The notes under the pieces: model-generated | Told to the model about the DNA's origin: nothing | The model's input: the letters and a program-made list of their open reading frames with translations, nothing else | Databases searched by the model: none | DNA from: Kitasatospora sp. NBC_00240 | GTDB taxonomy: Bacteria; Actinomycetota; Actinomycetes; Streptomycetales; Streptomycetaceae | Length of the DNA stretch: 64,000 nucleotides | Direction of reading: 5' to 3' | Assembly (NCBI RefSeq): GCF_026342405.1 | Contig: NZ_JAPEMU010000001.1 | Location: 558,001 to 622,000 of the forward strand | Translations under genes and position numbers: made by a program | In this document: piece after piece, positions 59,864-64,000 of the stretch | How the letters are laid out: the number at the start of each line of letters is the position of its first letter | Numbering within the stretch: position 1 is the stretch's first letter

Positions 59864-62800
59864 ATGGTGTCCAGGGGCTGGCGGTTCTGGGTGGACCGAG
59901 GCGGAACCTTCACCGACGTGGTCGCGCTGGCACCGGACGGCCGCCTGCTGACCCACAAGCTGCTCTCCCACAACCCGGCGCGCTATCGCGATCCGGCGGT
60001 CGCGGGGATCCGGGCCCTGCTGCCGCCCGGCGCGGCCGTCGACTCGGTCAGGATGGGCACGACCGTGGCCACCAACGCGCTGCTGGAACGCACCGGCGAA
60101 CCGACCGTCCTGGTCGTCACACGCGGCTTCGCGGACGCCCTGCGGATCGGCTACCAGAACCGACCGCAGATCTTCGCCCGCGAGATCAGGCTGCCCGAAC
60201 CGCTGTACGCCAGGGTGGTCGAGGTGGAGGAACGGATCACCGCCGACGGTGAGGTGCTGCGCCCGCCCGACCTCGACCAGCTTGCCGAGGACCTGCGCGA
60301 CTGTCTGCGCCACGGCATCCGGTCCGTCGCCGTGGTCTGCCTGCACAGCTACCTGCACCCCGCCCATGAGCGGGAGATCGGCCGACTCGCCGAGCAACTC
60401 GGTTTCGACCAGGTGTCGTTGTCCAGCGAGACGAGCCCGTTGATGAAACTCGTGCCACGTGGGGACACCACCGTGGTCGATGCATACCTCAATCCCGGTC
60501 TGCGCCGCTACGTCCGACAGGTGTCGGACGAACTGGCCGGTGTCCGGCTGATGTTCATGCAGTCCAACGGCGGCCTGGCCAAAGCGGGGCACTTCCGGGG
60601 CAAGGACGCGATCCTCTCCGGCCCGGCCGGCGGCATCGTGGGCATGGTGAGGATGTCCCGACTGGCGGGCTACGAGCGAGTGATCGGCTTCGACATGGGC
60701 GGCACGTCCACGGACGTGTCGCACTTCGCAGGCGAGTACGAGCGGGTGGTGACCACCCAGGTCGCCGGCGTGCGACTGCGGGCGCCGATGCTGGACATCC
60801 GTACCGTCGCGGCGGGCGGCGGCTCGGTGCTGCGCTTCGACGGCGAACGCCTGCGGGTCGGTCCGGACTCGGCCGGCGCCGACCCGGGACCCGCCTGCTA
60901 CCGCAACGGCGGACCGCTCACCCTCACCGACGCCAACCTGCTGCTCGGCCGCATCGACGCGGAGCACTTCCCGCAGGTCTTCGGAACGGACGGCGATCAG
61001 CCACTCGACCTGGATCTGACGCGGCGTCGATTCAGCGAACTTTCCGGCGAGATAGGCGACATGTCCGCGGCGGAGGTGGCGGAGGGCTTCCTGCGGATCG
61101 CGGTGGTCAACATCGCCAACGCGATCAAGCGCATCTCCGTCCAGCAGGGCCACGACGTCACCCGCTACGCGCTCACCACCTTCGGCGGCGCGGGAGGCCA
61201 GGTCGCATGCCAGGTGGCGGAGGCGCTCGGCATCCGCACGGTACTCGTCCCGCCGATGGCCGGGGTGCTGTCCGCGCTCGGCATCGGGCTGGCCGACACC
61301 ACCGTCCTACGCGAGCACGCCGTCGAACGTCCTTTGGCCGAAGCGGAGATGGGCGCCGTGCGGGCTCTCGCTGACGAGTTGGCGGGGGTCGCCACAGGCG
61401 AGCTGCTCGACCAGGGTGTTCCACGGGATCGAATCCGGCTGACGTACCGGGCCCGACTGCGCTACCAGGGAACCGACACCGCGATCGCCGTCGAACTGGG
61501 CGAACCAGTCCGCATGGAGGCCGAGTTCGAAGAGCGACACCGGTCCACCTACTCCTTCCTGATGGACCGTCCACTCGTGATCGAGGCTCTCGCCGTCGAG
61601 GGTCTCGGTCTCACCGAACAGCCTGGACTCGACGTAATCGCCCCCGTGCCCGAGGACCCCGCGCCACCCGCCACGGTGTCCCTCCACACCGGCGGCCGGT
61701 GGCGCCCGGTCCCCTTGCTGGAACGTGAGTCATTGCGGCCGGACGACACCGTGACCGGCCCGGCCGTGATCGCCGAGGCCAACGCCACGACCGTGGTGGA
61801 CGACGGATGGGAGGCCACGGTCACCTCCGCGGGCCACCTGCTGGTCGAACAGATCAGGGACCACGCAGGGGAGGCCGTCCCGACCACCGCCGACCCGGTC
61901 CTGCTGGAGGTCTTCAACAACCTCTTCATGGCGATCGCCCAACAGATGGGCGCCAGGCTGGAGTCCACCGCCCAGTCGGTCAACATCAAGGAGCGGCTGG
62001 ACTTCTCCTGCGCGCTCTTCGACCCGGAGGGCAACCTCGTCGCCAACGCCCCACACATCCCCGTCCACCTCGGCTCGATGGGCACCACCGTCAAGGAGGT
62101 GCTGCGCCGACGCGGCCGGAACCTTCGCCCAGGTCGTACCTACGCCGTCAACGACCCCTACCACGGCGGCACCCACCTGCCGGACATCACCGTGGTGACG
62201 CCGGTCTTCGACCCGGACGGCACCGAAGTCCTGTTCTTCGTCGCCTCCCGTGGCCACCACGCCGAGATCGGCGGTACCGTCCCCGGCTCGATGCCCGCCG
62301 ACAGCCACGAGATCCACGAGGAGGGCGTGCTCTTCGACAACTGGCCACTCGTGGTGAACGGGCAGCTGCGTGAGGAGGAAACCCTCCGGCTGCTCACCGA
62401 GGGGCCCTACCCGTCCCGCGCCCCCGACACCAACCTTGCCGACCTGCGTGCCCAGATCGCGGCCAACCGCAAAGGTGTCGACGAGGTCAACGCGATGATC
62501 GACCATTTCGGCCTCGATGTCGTCCAGGCCTACATGCGGCACGTCCAGGACAACGCCGAGCAGGCGGTCCGCCGCGCCGTCGACGGCCTGTCCGACGGGT
62601 CGTACCGCTACGAGACCGACTCGGGCGCCGTGATCGCCGTCTCGGTCCGCGTGGATCGCCACAACCACTGCGCCACGATCGACTTCACGGGCACCTCACC
62701 CCAGCTGGGCAGCAACTTCAACGCCCCCTCCGCGGTCGTCACCGCCGCCGTCCTGTACGTCTTTCGCACCCTCGTCGCCGACGACATCCCGCTCAACGAC

Positions 62801-63418
62801 GGCTGCCTGCGCCCGCTGCGGATCGTCGTCCCGCCCCGCTCGATGCTCGCCCCGGAGCACCCGGCCGCCGTCGCCGCCGGCAACGTCGAGACCTCGCAGG
62901 CCATCGTCGGCGCGCTCTACGCCGCGCTCGGCGTGCAGGCCGAGGGCTCCGGCACGATGAACAACGTGACCTTCGGCAACGCGGAGCACCAGTACTACGA
63001 GACCATCGCCTCGGGTTCCGGTGCCGGCCCGGACTTCGACGGGGCGGACGCCGTCCAGACCCACATGACCAACTCCCGCCTCACCGACCCCGAGGTCCTG
63101 GAATGGCGCCTACCCGTTCTCGTCGAGGAGTTCTCCATCCGTCCCGGCAGCGGGGGTGCCGGCCGCCGGCACGGCGGCAACGGCACGCTCCGACGGCTGC
63201 GCTTCCGCGAGCCGATGACCGTCAGCATCCTGTCCAGCCACCGCCGTGTCCCCCCGTACGGACTCGACGGCGGCTCCGGCGGCGCCCTGGGCGCCAACCG
63301 GGTCCTGCGCGCGGACGGCACCGTCGACGATTTGCCCGGCTGCGGCACCGTCGAAGTCGGAGCGGGGGACGCTTTGGAGATCCGTACACCGGGCGGGGGC
63401 GGCTGGGGAGCGGCGTGA
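59864..63418 (+). CDS. 5-oxoprolinase (ATP-hydrolysing), HyuA-HyuB fusion
   Basis: 1184 residues, a single-chain fusion of the hydantoinase A half (~1-680) and B half (~690-1184). [20 protein letters not shown] is the OPLAH-type N-terminus; then [60 protein letters not shown]; the B half has [20 protein letters not shown] and [20 protein letters not shown] and ends RTPGGGGWG. Opens 5-oxoproline to glutamate with ATP. ATG at 59864 after AAGGGAG. Divergent from the transhydrogenase-like gene. Confidence 0.9.
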   Translation: MVSRGWRFWVDRGGTFTDVVALAPDGRLLTHKLLSHNPARYRDPAVAGIRALLPPGAAVDSVRMGTTVATNALLERTGEPTVLVVTRGFADALRIGYQNRPQIFAREIRLPEPLYARVVEVEERITADGEVLRPPDLDQLAEDLRDCLRHGIRSVAVVCLHSYLHPAHEREIGRLAEQLGFDQVSLSSETSPLMKLVPRGDTTVVDAYLNPGLRRYVRQVSDELAGVRLMFMQSNGGLAKAGHFRGKDAILSGPAGGIVGMVRMSRLAGYERVIGFDMGGTSTDVSHFAGEYERVVTTQVAGVRLRAPMLDIRTVAAGGGSVLRFDGERLRVGPDSAGADPGPACYRNGGPLTLTDANLLLGRIDAEHFPQVFGTDGDQPLDLDLTRRRFSELSGEIGDMSAAEVAEGFLRIAVVNIANAIKRISVQQGHDVTRYALTTFGGAGGQVACQVAEALGIRTVLVPPMAGVLSALGIGLADTTVLREHAVERPLAEAEMGAVRALADELAGVATGELLDQGVPRDRIRLTYRARLRYQGTDTAIAVELGEPVRMEAEFEERHRSTYSFLMDRPLVIEALAVEGLGLTEQPGLDVIAPVPEDPAPPATVSLHTGGRWRPVPLLERESLRPDDTVTGPAVIAEANATTVVDDGWEATVTSAGHLLVEQIRDHAGEAVPTTADPVLLEVFNNLFMAIAQQMGARLESTAQSVNIKERLDFSCALFDPEGNLVANAPHIPVHLGSMGTTVKEVLRRRGRNLRPGRTYAVNDPYHGGTHLPDITVVTPVFDPDGTEVLFFVASRGHHAEIGGTVPGSMPADSHEIHEEGVLFDNWPLVVNGQLREEETLRLLTEGPYPSRAPDTNLADLRAQIAANRKGVDEVNAMIDHFGLDVVQAYMRHVQDNAEQAVRRAVDGLSDGSYRYETDSGAVIAVSVRVDRHNHCATIDFTGTSPQLGSNFNAPSAVVTAAVLYVFRTLVADDIPLNDGCLRPLRIVVPPRSMLAPEHPAAVAAGNVETSQAIVGALYAALGVQAEGSGTMNNVTFGNAEHQYYETIASGSGAGPDFDGADAVQTHMTNSRLTDPEVLEWRLPVLVEEFSIRPGSGGAGRRHGGNGTLRRLRFREPMTVSILSSHRRVPPYGLDGGSGGALGANRVLRADGTVDDLPGCGTVEVGAGDALEIRTPGGGGWGAA

Positions 63419-63435
63419 GGGAGAGCCGCCGGCCT

Positions 63436-63449
63436 TCACCTGAAGGTGA
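63436..63449 (+). terminator. Inverted repeat after the 5-oxoprolinase gene
   Basis: TCACCT-GA-AGGTGA, 18 nt after the stop, inside a longer imperfect repeat with flanking CCGG/CCGG. The two-nt loop is tight, so it may form a cruciform-like palindrome rather than an ideal terminator. Confidence 0.4.
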
Positions 63450-64000
63450 CCGGGCGAGGAACGGTCACGAGCCCCGAACCACTCGTCGTGGCTGCCCTGC
63501 GCCGAGGCAGCCGGAGTCTTGGTGCCCCATTGCGAGCACCGGCGGGTCCACGGCAGCGTCGTCGGCGCGGCCATGGAGCCGACTTCGCCGAGGCCCCACG
63601 CTGGCGCGGGCCGAGGAGCCCGAGATCCGGCCCGCCGCTTCCTGGCCCCCGCCGCGTCGTTATCCCTCGCCGGGGGGCTCGGCAGCCCCGGGTGCCCGTG
63701 GCAGTCGGCCCTCCCGCGACGGGGACCGGGCCGGGGGTACGGGCCGACCGGCCCTGCTCGTGCCGTCGGTACCCGTCCTACGGTGATGCGGAGGGGCCGG
63801 TCCGCTCCCGGACGGCCGCGCCCTGCCGTTCTCATGGCTCGACCGACGATGCCCCGGCTCCGTCCGACCGGTACCGGCGACGCGCCGCGGGAATCGGAGC
63901 AGCGGCACGGCCCTCACTGCCATCAGGAGACCCGGCCGCCACCTGGCCCGGCGGGCGCTGCGCGTCACTGATCGCCTCGTCACCGGTCACGGTAGGAGGT
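63450..64000. other. Right-end region (551 bp) without a supported gene
   Basis: All open frames are Arg/Pro/Gly-rich and lack good starts. The window ends in GGAGGT, which looks like a Shine-Dalgarno for a plus-strand gene just beyond the edge. Confidence 0.4.

Overview
The window is very GC-rich (roughly 70% or more by eye), dense with genes on both strands, rich in GTG/TTG starts and ATGA/GTGA overlaps, and carries ESX-type, DUF4235, DUF5994, DUF1918 and SAV_915-like proteins. This points to a streptomycete (Streptomyces, Kitasatospora or a close relative), probably a chromosomal accessory or stress region. I recognised no tRNA, rRNA, CRISPR array, intact transposase or phage gene.

Layout. 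1-11.3 kb: kdpB (cut by the left edge), a plus-strand operon around a diaminopimelate-decarboxylase-like PLP enzyme, a receiver-less winged-helix regulator and a universal stress protein, then kdpD and an APC permease on the minus strand. 11.5-15.3 kb: a decayed Acr3 arsenite pump and a four-gene cassette starting with a WXG100/ESX-like protein. 15.4-20.4 kb: an arsenic island with arsC, three arsR genes, an aquaglyceroporin, an ArsO-like remnant, an ArsN1-type acetyltransferase, a 67-residue protein with four Cys-Cys pairs and a flavoprotein with a Cys-rich tail. 20.6-29.8 kb: membrane and beta-repeat proteins, a GNAT enzyme, a methyltransferase/CDGSH/iron-redox trio, a broken carotenoid-type oxidoreductase next to an SRPBCC protein, and small stress and ferritin-like proteins. 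29.9-33.5 kb: a Rieske remnant and a tightly coupled operon of acyl-CoA dehydrogenase, PIG-L deacetylase, NodS-like methyltransferase and GT2 glycosyltransferase. 34-39.7 kb: YbdK, YihY, TrhA, a PP2C phosphatase, a STAS protein and a MerR regulator. 39.7-40.6 kb: an unusual non-coding stretch with a strong hairpin, a diverged ~212-bp tandem duplication and a second large inverted repeat. 40.6-49.1 kb: an EamA remnant, gluconokinase, a 2-hydroxyacid dehydrogenase, a GH15/cyclase/GMC operon and an antiporter. 49.3-56.9 kb: cytochrome bd oxidase, an SDR, a second PP2C phosphatase, DUF5994, CBS and DUF1918 proteins. 57.2-63.4 kb: a flavodoxin, a PhoU-like protein, an orphan transhydrogenase alpha-like subunit and a full-length 5-oxoprolinase.

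How the parts fit. Many genes suit stress, low-oxygen or metal survival: potassium uptake, cytochrome bd, ferritin-like, USP, CBS and DUF1918 proteins, and PP2C/STAS switches. The arsenic island is a coherent detoxification set whose ArsN1-type enzyme suggests exposure to arsinothricin; its Acr3 and ArsO genes look decayed. A shared 11-bp direct repeat of the TCAAGGC type, a layout typical of OmpR/PhoB-family operators, lies upstream of kdpB, the PLP-enzyme operon, the USP gene and the WXG cassette, which suggests one regulon. The best candidates for undescribed biology are that regulon with its PLP-enzyme operon, the Cys-rich arsenic proteins, the dehydrogenase/PIG-L/methyltransferase/glycosyltransferase operon, and the duplicated non-coding region near 40 kb.
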